Source of the DNA: Rhizobacter sp.
Lineage (GTDB): Bacteria; Pseudomonadota; Gammaproteobacteria; Burkholderiales; Burkholderiaceae_C
DNA: 64,000 nt
Assembly: GCA_019635355.1 (NCBI GenBank)
Contig: JAHBZQ010000001.1
Location: forward strand, 4,154,001-4,218,000
Reading direction: 5' to 3'
The notes beneath the pieces were generated by a model. That model worked only from the letters and a program-made list of their open reading frames with translations. It did no database searches and had not been told where the DNA came from. Shown here in pieces: positions 15,957-24,670 of the stretch. The position numbers and the translations under genes were made by a program. Position 1 is the stretch's first letter; each line of letters opens with the position of its first letter.

Positions 15957-17060
15957 TCAGAAGCTGTGGCGGATGCCGAGCGCGAGTTCGGTGATGTTGC
16001 GTTCGCTGGCGCTGGTGAGGCTCGCGGGCAGGGTCGAGGCCCAGCGGTTGGCGTAGCCGGCGGTGCCTTCGTTCTTGAAGCGCGTGAGCGAGGTGTAGAG
16101 CGCGGTGCGGCGCGAGAAGTCGAACTGGTAGCCGACGCCGATCGCCTGCGTCTTGCCGGTGTTCACGTTCTCGGCCTTGTTCTCGACCCACTGGGCCTTC
16201 ACCTGGTGTTGGCCGAAGCGGTAGTCGGCGCCGACCCAGTAGCCTTGGCCGTCGGCATCGGTGGTGCTGCGGTCGTCGACCGACACGTAGCCGCCGGTCA
16301 CGCGCGCCGCGCCGAAGGAGTAGGCCGCGGCGCCCGAGATGGTGCGCACGCTGAAGCCGCTCGCATCGATCTTGTCATCGACGAACGAGACCATCGCGTC
16401 GAGCGGGCCGCCGGTGTAGCGCACCCAGGCATCGGCCACGCGCGTGCCGGTGGTGCTGCCCGCAGCTTCGCCCAGGCCCCACAGCGCGCCGACCTTCACG
16501 CCACCGAACGAGGCGCTCTCGGCCTTCACCGAGTTGTTGACGCGCGACGGGCCGCCGTTGGCGGTGGCCGAGTTGGCGCTGCCGCGCACCGGCTCGTAGC
16601 CGCCGAAGCCGCCGATCACGGCGGTGCTCGGGCCGTACACGCCGTTGGCGAATTCGCTGAAGTCGCTGGTCAGCGGGTAGAGGCTGCCGTACTGGCGGCC
16701 GAGGGTGACCGAGCCGATGCTGCTGTCGGCCAGGCCCACGAAGGCCTGGCGGCCCCAGAAGGCACCCTGGCCGTTGGTGCCGTCGTCGAGGTTGATGCCG
16801 TGCTCGAGCGTGAAGACGGCGCGCAGGCCGCCACCCAGGTCTTCATTGCCACGGAAGCCGAGGCGCGAGCCGGCGAGGCCGCCGCTTTGCACGCGGGTCA
16901 GGCGGTTGGCGCCGTCGGCGTATTGCACGAAGGCATCGGCCACGCCGTAGATGGTGACGCTGCTCGTCGGCGCAGCGGCGGTGGTGGTCTGGGCGGATGC
17001 CGCGGCGCTGGCCGCCAGGGCGATGGTGGTGAGCGCGAGATTTTGGAATTTGGATCGCAT
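15957..17060 (-). CDS. Gram-negative general porin
   Basis: The 367-residue outer-membrane porin has a signal peptide (LALTTIALAASAAASAQ), the porin start SSVTIYGVADAF, the EDLGGGLRAVFTLE motif near residue 75, the FWGRQAFVGL and LGRQYG loops, and a C-terminal strand ending in phenylalanine (GIRHSF), all typical of betaproteobacterial OmpC-like trimeric porins. GGAGAAG precedes the ATG. It is monocistronic, with a terminator behind it. A second porin of the same family lies at 27.4 kb. Confidence 0.95.
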   Translation of the reverse strand: MRSKFQNLALTTIALAASAAASAQTTTAAAPTSSVTIYGVADAFVQYADGANRLTRVQSGGLAGSRLGFRGNEDLGGGLRAVFTLEHGINLDDGTNGQGAFWGRQAFVGLADSSIGSVTLGRQYGSLYPLTSDFSEFANGVYGPSTAVIGGFGGYEPVRGSANSATANGGPSRVNNSVKAESASFGGVKVGALWGLGEAAGSTTGTRVADAWVRYTGGPLDAMVSFVDDKIDASGFSVRTISGAAAYSFGAARVTGGYVSVDDRSTTDADGQGYWVGADYRFGQHQVKAQWVENKAENVNTGKTQAIGVGYQFDFSRRTALYTSLTRFKNEGTAGYANRWASTLPASLTSASERNITELALGIRHSF

Positions 17061-17273
17061 GCGAAAACTTCTCCGATCAGTGAGGCAGACCCCCTCGCCA
17101 GGCGGGCGCGTGCAGGCAGTCGATGCGGCCTGATGGCCTCGACGTCAGCAGCGGCGGTCACCGACCGGTGACCGCGTCTTGGGGCCGCATCCTAGGGAGA
17201 GCCCTGATCTCGACCAAGCTGCTGCAGCGCAACAGGCCATGTCGCATTTCGCAAGAATCTTCGGGCTTGAGAT

Positions 17274-18134
17274 TCAGATCGTTGACCGCAATGCGCGCAG
17301 TGCGGAGCGTGCGGCGGCAAGGTCCCACGCGGCGGTGCCCACGCTCTTGAACACGGCGGGGCGGTGAAGGTCGGGCGTGTCTCGCAACAAGCGGCCGAGT
17401 GATTTCACGCGTGACCACTCGACACCGGCGCGCAGTAGGTCGCCGGCTTCGTGACGGGCGCCGAGCGGGTCGTCGGCGTAGAGATCGCTGCCGTCGAGCG
17501 TGCGCTGGCCGATCTCGGCCATCTCGGGTTTGAATGCGCCCACACCGATGACCACGCGGCCGGCGCGTGCGGGCTCGTCGTACACCGGCTCGGTGCTGGT
17601 AGTGAGCGTGATCACCGCGTCGACGTCGTCGGGCACGTCGGCACCCACCGCATCGCGGCCACGCACCTGCACACGCGCTTGCGGAAAGATCGCTTGCAAG
17701 GCCAGCTGGTGGTGGCGTGACTGCACCCCGGCGCCGATCAGCAGCACGTGGTGCGGCGCGCGGCCGAGCAGTGCGCGCAGCGCGAGCAGCGTCACCGCGG
17801 CGGTGCGGCGGCCGGTGACTTCGGGGCCGTCGAGCAGGCACAGGGGCTGGCCGGTGGTGGCGTCGCACGCCGTCACGATGCCGTGGATGGTGGGCAGGCC
17901 CTGCTGTGCGTTCGCGCGTTGCACGTTCACGAGCTTGTGCACGGCGATGTCGGGCGCGGTGGCCGGCATGCTCAGCATCACGCCGCCGTGGCCGAAGGGC
18001 ACCACCATGCGCGGCGGGCTGAGCAGGGAGCCTTGTTCAACTTCCGCTGCGGCGTGCGCCACGGCTTCCATCAGCGACGGGAAGTCGAGCAGCTGCGCGG
18101 TGCGGGCGGCGTCGCAGACGAGAGGTGTGCTCAT
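17274..18134 (-). CDS. Delta-1-pyrroline-2-carboxylate reductase / ornithine cyclodeaminase-like protein
   Basis: The 286-residue protein belongs to the ornithine cyclodeaminase/mu-crystallin family. It has the PPRMVVPF and GVMLSMPA substrate-side motifs, the LDGPEVTGRRTAAVT motif and the nucleotide-binding LLIGAGVQSRHH loop near residue 130. In bacteria, members of this shorter type reduce pyrroline- or piperideine-2-carboxylate in D-amino acid or hydroxyproline breakdown. The stretch after the nucleotide-binding loop looks about 20-30 residues shorter than I would expect. It follows the MBL gene by 16 bases, probably in one transcript. Confidence 0.83.
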   Translation of the reverse strand: MSTPLVCDAARTAQLLDFPSLMEAVAHAAAEVEQGSLLSPPRMVVPFGHGGVMLSMPATAPDIAVHKLVNVQRANAQQGLPTIHGIVTACDATTGQPLCLLDGPEVTGRRTAAVTLLALRALLGRAPHHVLLIGAGVQSRHHQLALQAIFPQARVQVRGRDAVGADVPDDVDAVITLTTSTEPVYDEPARAGRVVIGVGAFKPEMAEIGQRTLDGSDLYADDPLGARHEAGDLLRAGVEWSRVKSLGRLLRDTPDLHRPAVFKSVGTAAWDLAAARSALRALRSTI

Positions 18135-18150
18135 GGTCGCAGGCGTGTGC

Positions 18151-19065
18151 TCAGGCGCTCAGCCGGTATCGCTCGCCGTCCAACGTCACACGGCCAGCGG
18201 CCATCAGCTCGTCGAGGTGCTGCGAGATCGACCAGCGCTCGATGGCCTGCGCCGACGGCGAGGGGTTGAACCCGGCCGGATACAGGAAGCCGTGCGACAC
18301 GAGTTCGTCCAGGTTCAAGGGCGCAGCGCGCAAGCGCTCGATGAGGCCGGCTTCGCGTTCGTCGAGGCGTGCGGTGTAGGCGCGCAGTGCGTCGTCGAAC
18401 GCGCTGCGCTCGGTGTAGACGCCCTTGTGGTGGGAGGTGATCCAGACCTTCGCATCGAGCTCGGGCAGGCGCGCGAGCGATTGGCGGAACAGGCCGAGCT
18501 TGGAGGTCGCGTCGCCGTAGTAGGGCCCGAAGCTGGAGAGGTCCATGTCGCCGATGAAGGCGATGCCGTGCGGCTCGACGATGAGCGCACAGTGGCCCGC
18601 GGTGTGCCCGGGCAGGTGCACCGCGCGCACGCGGATGCCGCCACCGAGGTCCCACTCGGCGCCGTCGGCGTAGGCCAGCGCATCGGGCCGCGGCATGTAG
18701 GTGAACTCGGCATCGAGCTTCGCGCGGAACGCATCGAGCGCCGGGGCCGGGTAGCCGAAGTGGCGGCGCAGGCCTTCCCAGCTGCGGGCGGCCTCCACGT
18801 CGAGCTCATGCACATGCACCGGCGCCTGCGGCAGGCGGTGCAGGCCGCACATGTGGTCTTCGTGCACGTGGCCGAGGATCACCATGTCGACCGCGTCGTC
18901 GAAGATCTTGGCGCCGAGCCGGTTCGCGACCTTGGGGGTGTCGAACGCGACCACGGTGTCGCCACCGTGCACGATGACCTGGTTGCCATCGGGGTACTTG
19001 CCCGACTTCTCGCCGAAGTAGACGGTGACGGGGCCGAAGCGGGCGCTGGGAGTGTCAGGGTGCAT
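18151..19065 (-). CDS. MBL fold metallo-hydrolase
   Basis: A 304-residue metallo-beta-lactamase fold protein. The metal motif HVHEDH near residue 71 and the later LPGHTAGHCALIVE and GDMDLSSFGPYYGD motifs supply the usual zinc ligands; an all-helical C-terminal part of about 90 residues follows. Residues YFGEKSGKYPDGNQVIV at the start are typical of a subgroup annotated only as hydrolases. Substrate unknown. It is the first gene of a pair with the pyrroline-carboxylate reductase-like gene and is divergent from the DUF1801 gene at 19141. Confidence 0.88.
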   Translation of the reverse strand: MHPDTPSARFGPVTVYFGEKSGKYPDGNQVIVHGGDTVVAFDTPKVANRLGAKIFDDAVDMVILGHVHEDHMCGLHRLPQAPVHVHELDVEAARSWEGLRRHFGYPAPALDAFRAKLDAEFTYMPRPDALAYADGAEWDLGGGIRVRAVHLPGHTAGHCALIVEPHGIAFIGDMDLSSFGPYYGDATSKLGLFRQSLARLPELDAKVWITSHHKGVYTERSAFDDALRAYTARLDEREAGLIERLRAAPLNLDELVSHGFLYPAGFNPSPSAQAIERWSISQHLDELMAAGRVTLDGERYRLSA

Positions 19066-19140
19066 GGGGGAATGCTAGGCGAGGTGGGGAGACCTTGCGT
19101 TCGCCTCTACAGTACGCCCGACGTTCTCTCGGGAGCCGCC

Positions 19141-19590
19141 ATGCCCTCGTCCCAGAAGCCACCGAAGCTGCTCTCCGGCGGCAACCCGCAGATCGCCAAA
19201 GGCGATGGCGATGCACCCGTGCAGGCCTACATCGCCGCCATGCCCGACTGGAAGCGCAACATCGGCCGCCAGCTCGACGCTCTCATCGAGCGCAGCGTGC
19301 CCGGCGTGCGCAAGGCGGTGAAGTGGAACTCGCCGTTCTACGGCGTCGAAGGCCAGGGCTGGTTCGTCAGCTACCACTGCTTCACCCACTACGTGAAGGT
19401 GACCTTCTTCCGCGGCACTTCGCTCGACCCCCTGCCGCCGGGTGAATCGAAGACTGCGGAAGCGCGTTACCTCGACATCCGCGAAGACGGCATCCCCGAC
19501 GAGGCGCAACTCGCCTCGTGGCTGAAGCAGGCCGCCGCCATCCCCGGCTGGGACGGCGGCTCGCCGAGCGCCGGCGGCAAGGCGATGTAG
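19141..19590 (+). CDS. DUF1801 domain-containing protein
   Basis: The 149-residue protein has the DUF1801 (YdhG-like) pattern: VQAYIAAMPDWKR, then IERSVPGVRKAVKWNSPFYG and a conserved aromatic YHCFTHYVKVTFF segment. The fold is related to the frataxin-like/YjbR group; the role is unknown. The ATG at 19141 is the natural start. It is one base before the GTG of an AraC-type regulator, so the two are coupled. A second DUF1801 gene lies 1.4 kb downstream in the same group. Confidence 0.88.
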   Translation: MPSSQKPPKLLSGGNPQIAKGDGDAPVQAYIAAMPDWKRNIGRQLDALIERSVPGVRKAVKWNSPFYGVEGQGWFVSYHCFTHYVKVTFFRGTSLDPLPPGESKTAEARYLDIREDGIPDEAQLASWLKQAAAIPGWDGGSPSAGGKAM

Positions 19591-19591
19591 C

Positions 19592-20092
19592 GTGGCCACG
19601 CCTAGCGGGCAGGACCCGCAGCTGCTGCGCCGCCTGCTGCGCGCGAAAGACCGCATGGACGCCGCCTCGCACGAGGCCTGGCCCGTGGAGCGCCTGGCCG
19701 AGGTGAGCGGCGTCTCGGCGGCGCACTTCGCGCGCCAGTTCAAGCAGGCCTTCGGCGTGCCACCGCACCGCTACCTGCTCACGCGGCGCATCGAGCGGGC
19801 CACCGCCCTCTTGCGCGACACCGACCAGCCCGTCATCGACATCGCCTTCCAGACCGGCTGGGAAAGCCTCGGCACCTTCGGCCGCACCTTCCGCGACATC
19901 ACCGGCGAAAGCCCGAGCGTCGTGCGCGAGCGCGCCCGTGCCGAAGCGCAGGACTTGAGCCGCGTGCCGCATTGCGTGGTGAGCGCCGCGCAGCGCCCGC
20001 ACCTCACCACAGCAGTTTCGGAGAAGCGCCGCCGCGAGGCGAAGCCTATAACTGGAACCCTCAACGGTGACGACTCGAAGGAGATTCCATGA
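19592..20092 (+). CDS. AraC family transcriptional regulator (short, DNA-binding domain only)
   Basis: A 166-residue protein that consists mainly of one AraC-type DNA-binding domain at residues 10-115 with two helix-turn-helix units (VERLAEVSGVSAAHFARQF and VIDIAFQTGWESLGTFGRTF). There is no ligand-binding domain; the 50 C-terminal residues are basic and unrecognised. It starts with GTG one base after the DUF1801 gene and its stop overlaps the next start (ATGA). Such stand-alone AraC proteins are often found next to VOC and DUF1801 genes, as here. Confidence 0.9.
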   Translation: MATPSGQDPQLLRRLLRAKDRMDAASHEAWPVERLAEVSGVSAAHFARQFKQAFGVPPHRYLLTRRIERATALLRDTDQPVIDIAFQTGWESLGTFGRTFRDITGESPSVVRERARAEAQDLSRVPHCVVSAAQRPHLTTAVSEKRRREAKPITGTLNGDDSKEIP

Positions 20093-20493
20093 CACAAGTG
20101 CAAGTGGTGGGTTTGTATGTGAACGACCAGGACGAAGCGCTCCGCTTCTACGTCGACAAGCTCGGCTTCAAGGTGCACACCGACGTGCGCAACGGCCCCT
20201 ACCGCTGGCTGACGGTGCAGCACCCCGACCAGCCGTCGTTCCAGCTCGGCCTCTTCGTGCCCGGCCCGCCGGTGCACGACGAGGCCACCGCGCAGATGCT
20301 GCGCGAGGTGCTCGCCAAAGGCGCGATGCCGCCGCTGGTGCTGGAGGTCGACAACTGTCGCGCGGTGTACGACCGCCTGCTCGGCAAAGGCGTGGAGTTC
20401 ACGCAGGAGCCCATCGAGCGCTTCGGCACGGTCGACGCCGGGTTTCGCGACCCGGCGGGCAACGGCTGGAAGATGATCCAGTCTCGCCGGTGA
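20089..20493 (+). CDS. VOC family (glyoxalase/bleomycin-resistance-like) protein
   Basis: The 134-residue protein is a single vicinal-oxygen-chelate unit: QVVGLYVNDQDEALRFYVDKLGFKV at the start and PIERFGTVDAGFRDPAGNGWKMIQ at the end. It lacks an obvious first-strand histidine, so a metal-dependent glyoxalase activity is doubtful. It overlaps the AraC gene by 4 bases and precedes the second DUF1801 gene. Confidence 0.9.
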   Translation: MTQVQVVGLYVNDQDEALRFYVDKLGFKVHTDVRNGPYRWLTVQHPDQPSFQLGLFVPGPPVHDEATAQMLREVLAKGAMPPLVLEVDNCRAVYDRLLGKGVEFTQEPIERFGTVDAGFRDPAGNGWKMIQSRR

Positions 20494-20536
20494 GGCTGCC
20501 GTGTGTTTTCACGGCATGTTCAAGGAAGAGGTTTGC

Positions 20537-20935
20537 ATGGCGACGAAGAAGAGTTCCACCGGCAATGAAGACGCCTCGGCCCTGATCGACCGCCGCATCG
20601 CCGAACTCGGCGGCTGGCGCGGCGAGACGCTTTCCCAGCTGCGTGCGCTGATCCAGGAAGCGGTGCCCGACGTGGTGGAAGAGTGGAAGTGGGGCAACCC
20701 GGTGTGGTCGTCGAACGGCATCCTCTGCACCGGCGAGGCCTACAAGGCGGCGGTGAAGACGACCTTCGCCAAGGGTGCCTCGGTGCCCGACCCGGCCGGG
20801 CTCTTCAACTCCAGCCTCAACGGCAACGTGCGCCGAGCGATCGACTTCCGCGAGGGCGACACGCTCGACAAGAAGGCGTTGAAGGCACTCTTCAAGGCGG
20901 CGGCGCAGGTGAACCAGGCGGCGGCGAAGAAGTAG
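20537..20935 (+). CDS. Second DUF1801 domain-containing protein
   Basis: A 132-residue paralogue-like protein of the same family as the product at 19141: LIDRRIAELGGWRGETLSQL, then VPDVVEEWKWGNPVWSSNGI. I chose the ATG at 20537 because GGAAGAGG lies just upstream; an earlier start at 20501 would add twelve unlikely residues. Role unknown. It is the last gene of the DUF1801-AraC-VOC-DUF1801 group. Confidence 0.87.
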   Translation: MATKKSSTGNEDASALIDRRIAELGGWRGETLSQLRALIQEAVPDVVEEWKWGNPVWSSNGILCTGEAYKAAVKTTFAKGASVPDPAGLFNSSLNGNVRRAIDFREGDTLDKKALKALFKAAAQVNQAAAKK

Positions 20936-20978
20936 CTCGCCCTGCCACCCTCGGCGTTCCGGCCCTTAAACTGCCGGA

Positions 20979-21665
20979 ATGAACGAACCAGTACACCGCG
21001 CACGCCCGTCGGCCAAGCGGGCGGGCTCGGCCCGCAAGGAGCCGACCCGCACCAACGACCCCGAGCGCACGAAGGCCAACATCCTCGAAGTGGCCGAGGC
21101 CGAGTTCGGCGAGAAGGGGCTGGCCGGTGCCCGCATCGACGAGATCGCCGCGGCGACCAACACGTCGAAGCGCATGATCTATTACTACTTCGGCAGCAAG
21201 GAAGGTCTCTACCTCGCGGTGCTCGAGGAAGCCTACCGCCGGGTGCGCGACGTCGAGGCCGAGCTGCACCTGCAAGACCTGCAGCCCGAAGAGGCGCTGC
21301 GCCGCCTGGTCGCCTTCACCTTCGACCACCACCTGCACCACGAGAACTACATCCGCCTCGTGATGTCGGAGAACATCCACCGCGGCGAGTACCTGGCGCA
21401 GAGCCCGCGCATCCAGGAGCTCAACGTGCCGGCCATCGCCGCCATCAAGAACCTCTACGAGCGGGGCGTGAAGACCGGCGTCTTCCGCAAGGGCCTGAAC
21501 CCGATCGACATCCACGCGTCGATCTCGGCGTTGAGCTTCTTCAATGTCTCCAACCGCCACACCTTCAGCCTGATCTTCAAGCTCGACATGACCTCGCCGG
21601 CGTACATCGCCGAGCGCCGCGAGAACGTGGTCGAGATGATCGTGCGCTTCGTGCGCAAGGGCTGA
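20979..21665 (+). CDS. TetR family regulator, probable regulator of the adjacent TRAP/aromatic-precursor operon
   Basis: A 228-residue regulator. After a basic, disordered start (about 30 residues) comes the TetR helix-turn-helix at about residues 35-80 (ILEVAEAEFGEKGLAGARID, then SKRMIYYYFGSKEGLYLAVL). The C-terminal domain is helical with a histidine-rich patch FDHHLHHENY. It lies 111 bases before the TRAP small permease, and a TetR-style imperfect palindrome sits in that spacer. The likely role is effector-controlled repression of the transport and catabolic genes. Confidence 0.9.
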   Translation: MNEPVHRARPSAKRAGSARKEPTRTNDPERTKANILEVAEAEFGEKGLAGARIDEIAAATNTSKRMIYYYFGSKEGLYLAVLEEAYRRVRDVEAELHLQDLQPEEALRRLVAFTFDHHLHHENYIRLVMSENIHRGEYLAQSPRIQELNVPAIAAIKNLYERGVKTGVFRKGLNPIDIHASISALSFFNVSNRHTFSLIFKLDMTSPAYIAERRENVVEMIVRFVRKG

Positions 21666-21737
21666 CACCCAGCTTCCCCCTTCCCTTGCCTCGCTTCCGC
21701 GAACCGCGGAGGCTTAGGTGTTTTTACCAAGAATAAA

Positions 21738-21751
21738 ACTAACCAGTTCGT
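21738..21751. promoter_or_regulatory. Candidate TetR operator upstream of the TRAP operon
   Basis: ACTAAC, CA, GTTCGT is an inverted repeat with 5 of 6 matching arm positions, in an unusually AT-rich 40-base stretch 26 bases before the first TRAP gene. The form ACTAAC-N2-GTTAGT is common for TetR-family operators. The regulator is encoded directly upstream. Confidence 0.5.
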
Positions 21752-21776
21752 ACAAACTTGCGGCCGGAGACAACGA

Positions 21777-22331
21777 ATGCTCGACAGATCGATCGACGGG
21801 ATGTGCCGCCTTTTCGGCATGCTGATGGTGGCCTGCCTCGCGCTGATGGTGCTGATGGTGTTCGGCAACGTGGTGCTGCGCTACGGCTTCAACTCGGGCA
21901 TCACCGCATCGGAAGAGCTCTCGCGCTGGCTCTTCGTGTGGATGACCTTCCTCGGGGCTATCGTTGCGGTGCGCAAGCACGCGCACCTGGGCACCGATGC
22001 GCTGGTCTCGCGCCTGCCGCTCGCCGGCAAGAAGCTGTGCTTCGTGGCCGCGCACGGGCTGATGCTCTACATCTGCTGGCTGATGGGCCGCGGCGCGTGG
22101 CAGCAGACGGTGATCAACGTCGACACCACCAGTGCGGTGATGCAGCTGCCGATGGCCTGGCTCTACGCGAGCGGCGTCGTCTTCGCGGTGCTGGCCGGCG
22201 CCTTCATCCTGATCGAACTCGTGCGCCTCGTCACCGGCCGCTTGAGTGATGCCGAGCTGATCGGCGTGGCCGAGTCCGACGACATGCCGCATGGCAACCC
22301 CACCGTGCGCGACGACAAGGCGCGGCCATGA
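21777..22331 (+). CDS. TRAP transporter small permease (DctQ type)
   Basis: This 184-residue inner-membrane protein has four hydrophobic segments and the DctQ signature SEELSRWLFVWMTFLGA near residue 42-58. It forms the membrane part of a tripartite ATP-independent periplasmic transporter with the large permease. GGAGA lies before the ATG. The gene overlaps the large permease gene by 4 bases. Confidence 0.95.
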   Translation: MLDRSIDGMCRLFGMLMVACLALMVLMVFGNVVLRYGFNSGITASEELSRWLFVWMTFLGAIVAVRKHAHLGTDALVSRLPLAGKKLCFVAAHGLMLYICWLMGRGAWQQTVINVDTTSAVMQLPMAWLYASGVVFAVLAGAFILIELVRLVTGRLSDAELIGVAESDDMPHGNPTVRDDKARP

Positions 22332-23608
22332 CCATCGCGATCTTTCTCGGCGCGCTGCTGGGCGCGATGGCCCTGGGCGTGCCGATCTCGTTCTCGCTGC
22401 TGGTGTGCGGCGCGGCGCTCATGCTTCACCTCGACATGTTCGACGCGCAGATCCTCGCGCAGAACACCATCGAAGGCGCCAACAGCTTCCCGCTGCTCGC
22501 CGTGCCCTTTTTCATGCTGGCCGGCGAGATCATGAACGCGGGCGGCCTGTCGCGGCGCATCGTCAACTTCGCGATGACGCTGGTGGGCCACGTGCGTGGG
22601 GGCCTGGGCTACGTGGGCATCATGGCCGCGATCATCATGGCCGCGCTCTCGGGCTCGGCGGTGGCCGATGCCGCGGCACTCGCCGCGCTGCTGCTGCCGA
22701 TGATGAACCGCGCCGGTTACGACACCGCGCGCTCGTCGGGCCTGCTGTCGGCGGCCAGCATCATCGCGCCGGTCATTCCGCCGAGCATTGCCTTCGTGGT
22801 GTTTGGCGTGGCGGCCAACGTGTCGATCTCCAAGCTCTTCATGGCCGGCATCGTGCCCGGCCTGATGCTCGGCGCGGCGCTCTGGGTCACCTGGTGGGTG
22901 CTGGTGCGCAAGGAGAAGATCCAGCCCGCCCCGCGCGCCAGCCGCACCGAGGTGCTGGTGGCGCTGAAGGATGCGACCTTCGCGCTCGTGCTGCCGGCCA
23001 TCGTGGTCGTGGGCCTGAAGTTCGGCGTCTTCACACCCACCGAAGCCGCGGTGGTGGCCGCGGTGTACGCGCTCTTCGTGTCGACCGTCGTCTACCGCGA
23101 GCTGAAGCTCTCGCAGCTCTACGGCCTCTTCCTGTCGGCGGCGCAGACCACCGCGGTGATCATGTTCCTAGTGGCCGCGGCGATGGTCTCGGCCTGGATG
23201 ATCACGGTGGCGAATCTGCCGGCCGAGCTCACCGCGCTGCTCAAGCCCTTGCTCGACCAGCCCACGCTGCTGCTCGTGATGCTGATGGTGATCACCATGC
23301 TCGTGGGCACGGCGATGGACATGACGCCCACCATCCTCATCCTCACGCCGGTCTTCATGCCGCTGGTGAAGGCAGCCGGCATCGACCCCGTCTACTTCGG
23401 CGTGCTCTTCGTCATCAACAACGCCATCGGCCTCATCACACCGCCGGTGGGCACCGTGCTCAGCACCGTGGCCGGTGTCGGCAAGGTCAGCATGGATGCG
23501 GTCACGCGCGGCGTGTGGCCCTTCATGCTGGCGCAGTTCGCCGTCATGTTCCTGATGGTCTTCTTCCCCGCAATCGTGACGGTGCCGGCGCGCTGGTTCT
23601 ACGGTTGA
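22328..23608 (+). CDS. TRAP transporter large permease (DctM type)
   Basis: The 426-residue protein has about twelve membrane segments and the DctM family motifs (LLAVPFFMLAGEIMNAGG, SGSAVADAAALAALLLPMM, then ASIIAPVIPPSIAFV). It uses the sodium or proton gradient to move the substrate delivered by the periplasmic binding protein. Second gene of the TRAP operon; the binding-protein gene follows after 34 bases. Confidence 0.97.
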   Translation: MTIAIFLGALLGAMALGVPISFSLLVCGAALMLHLDMFDAQILAQNTIEGANSFPLLAVPFFMLAGEIMNAGGLSRRIVNFAMTLVGHVRGGLGYVGIMAAIIMAALSGSAVADAAALAALLLPMMNRAGYDTARSSGLLSAASIIAPVIPPSIAFVVFGVAANVSISKLFMAGIVPGLMLGAALWVTWWVLVRKEKIQPAPRASRTEVLVALKDATFALVLPAIVVVGLKFGVFTPTEAAVVAAVYALFVSTVVYRELKLSQLYGLFLSAAQTTAVIMFLVAAAMVSAWMITVANLPAELTALLKPLLDQPTLLLVMLMVITMLVGTAMDMTPTILILTPVFMPLVKAAGIDPVYFGVLFVINNAIGLITPPVGTVLSTVAGVGKVSMDAVTRGVWPFMLAQFAVMFLMVFFPAIVTVPARWFYG

Positions 23609-23642
23609 TCGTTCACACATCCAGAAAACGGAGACAACCCCC

Positions 23643-24641
23643 ATGAAACGCATCGTCCTGAAGAGCCTCGTCTTGCTCGCTGCCGTGGCCGCTGTCGGCG
23701 CCGCACAGGCCCAGACCCGCACCATCAAGTTCGCGAACCAGAACGCGAAGGGCCACCCCATCGTGCAGGGCATGGAGAAGTTCGCCGAGATCGTGGAAGC
23801 GAAGTCGGGCGGCAAGCTCAAGGTCAACGTCTTCCCCGGCGGCGCACTCGGCAGCGACCAGGCCAACCTCTCGGCGCTGCAAGGCGGCACGCTGGAGATG
23901 GCCTCGATGAACTCGGGCATCTTCGCGAGCATCGTCAAGGACTTCGCGGTCTACGACTTTCCCTTCCTCTTCTCCACGCCGAAGGAAGTGGCGGCCGTGG
24001 TCGACGGCCCGGTGGGCCAGCAGCTGCACGCCAAGCTCGACGAGAAGGGCCTGATCGGCCTCACCTATTACGAGCTGGGCTTCCGCCAGATCACCAACAG
24101 CAAGCGGCCCATCAACAAGGTGGAAGACATCGCCGGCCTGAAGCTGCGCGTGATTCCCAACCCGATCAACATCGACTGGGTGAATGCCCTCGGTGCGAAC
24201 CCGACGCCGCTGCCGTTCCCAGAGTTGTATGCCGCGCTGGAGCAGAAGGCCGTCGACGGGCAGGAGAACCCGGTCGCCACCATCCAGGGCGCCAAGCTCA
24301 ACGAGGTGCAGAAGTACATGGTGCTCACCAACCACCAGTACAACCCGCAGTCGGTGGTGGTGAGCAAGAAGTTCTGGGAATCGCTCTCGCCCGCCGACCG
24401 CAAGCTCCTGCAAGACGCCGCCGTGGAGTCGGCCAAATTCCAGCGTGAGCAGTCGCGCAACGCCGCGGCCGGCATCCTCGACGCGCTGAAGAAAGCCGGC
24501 ATGCAGGTCACCGAGCTGCCACCGGCCGAGATGGCCAAGCTGCGCGACAAGATGAAGCCGGTGATCGCCAAGCACACGGCCAACGTGGGCGAGGCGACGG
24601 TGAAGGCCGTGCTGGCCGACATCGAAGCCGCGCGCAAGTAA
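23643..24641 (+). CDS. TRAP transporter substrate-binding protein (DctP type)
   Basis: A 332-residue periplasmic protein with a signal peptide (VLLAAVAAVGAAQAQ). The DctP fold is seen in FAEIVEAKSGGKLKVNVFPGG, in YELGFRQITNSKRPI and in the KLRVIPNPINIDW motif, which carries the arginine that usually contacts the substrate carboxylate. The ligand is therefore an organic acid. Given the downstream enzymes, quinate, shikimate or dehydroshikimate is likely. Confidence 0.95.
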   Translation: MKRIVLKSLVLLAAVAAVGAAQAQTRTIKFANQNAKGHPIVQGMEKFAEIVEAKSGGKLKVNVFPGGALGSDQANLSALQGGTLEMASMNSGIFASIVKDFAVYDFPFLFSTPKEVAAVVDGPVGQQLHAKLDEKGLIGLTYYELGFRQITNSKRPINKVEDIAGLKLRVIPNPINIDWVNALGANPTPLPFPELYAALEQKAVDGQENPVATIQGAKLNEVQKYMVLTNHQYNPQSVVVSKKFWESLSPADRKLLQDAAVESAKFQREQSRNAAAGILDALKKAGMQVTELPPAEMAKLRDKMKPVIAKHTANVGEATVKAVLADIEAARK

Positions 24642-24670
24642 GCCACCGATCCATCACGGAGCCCTCCATC

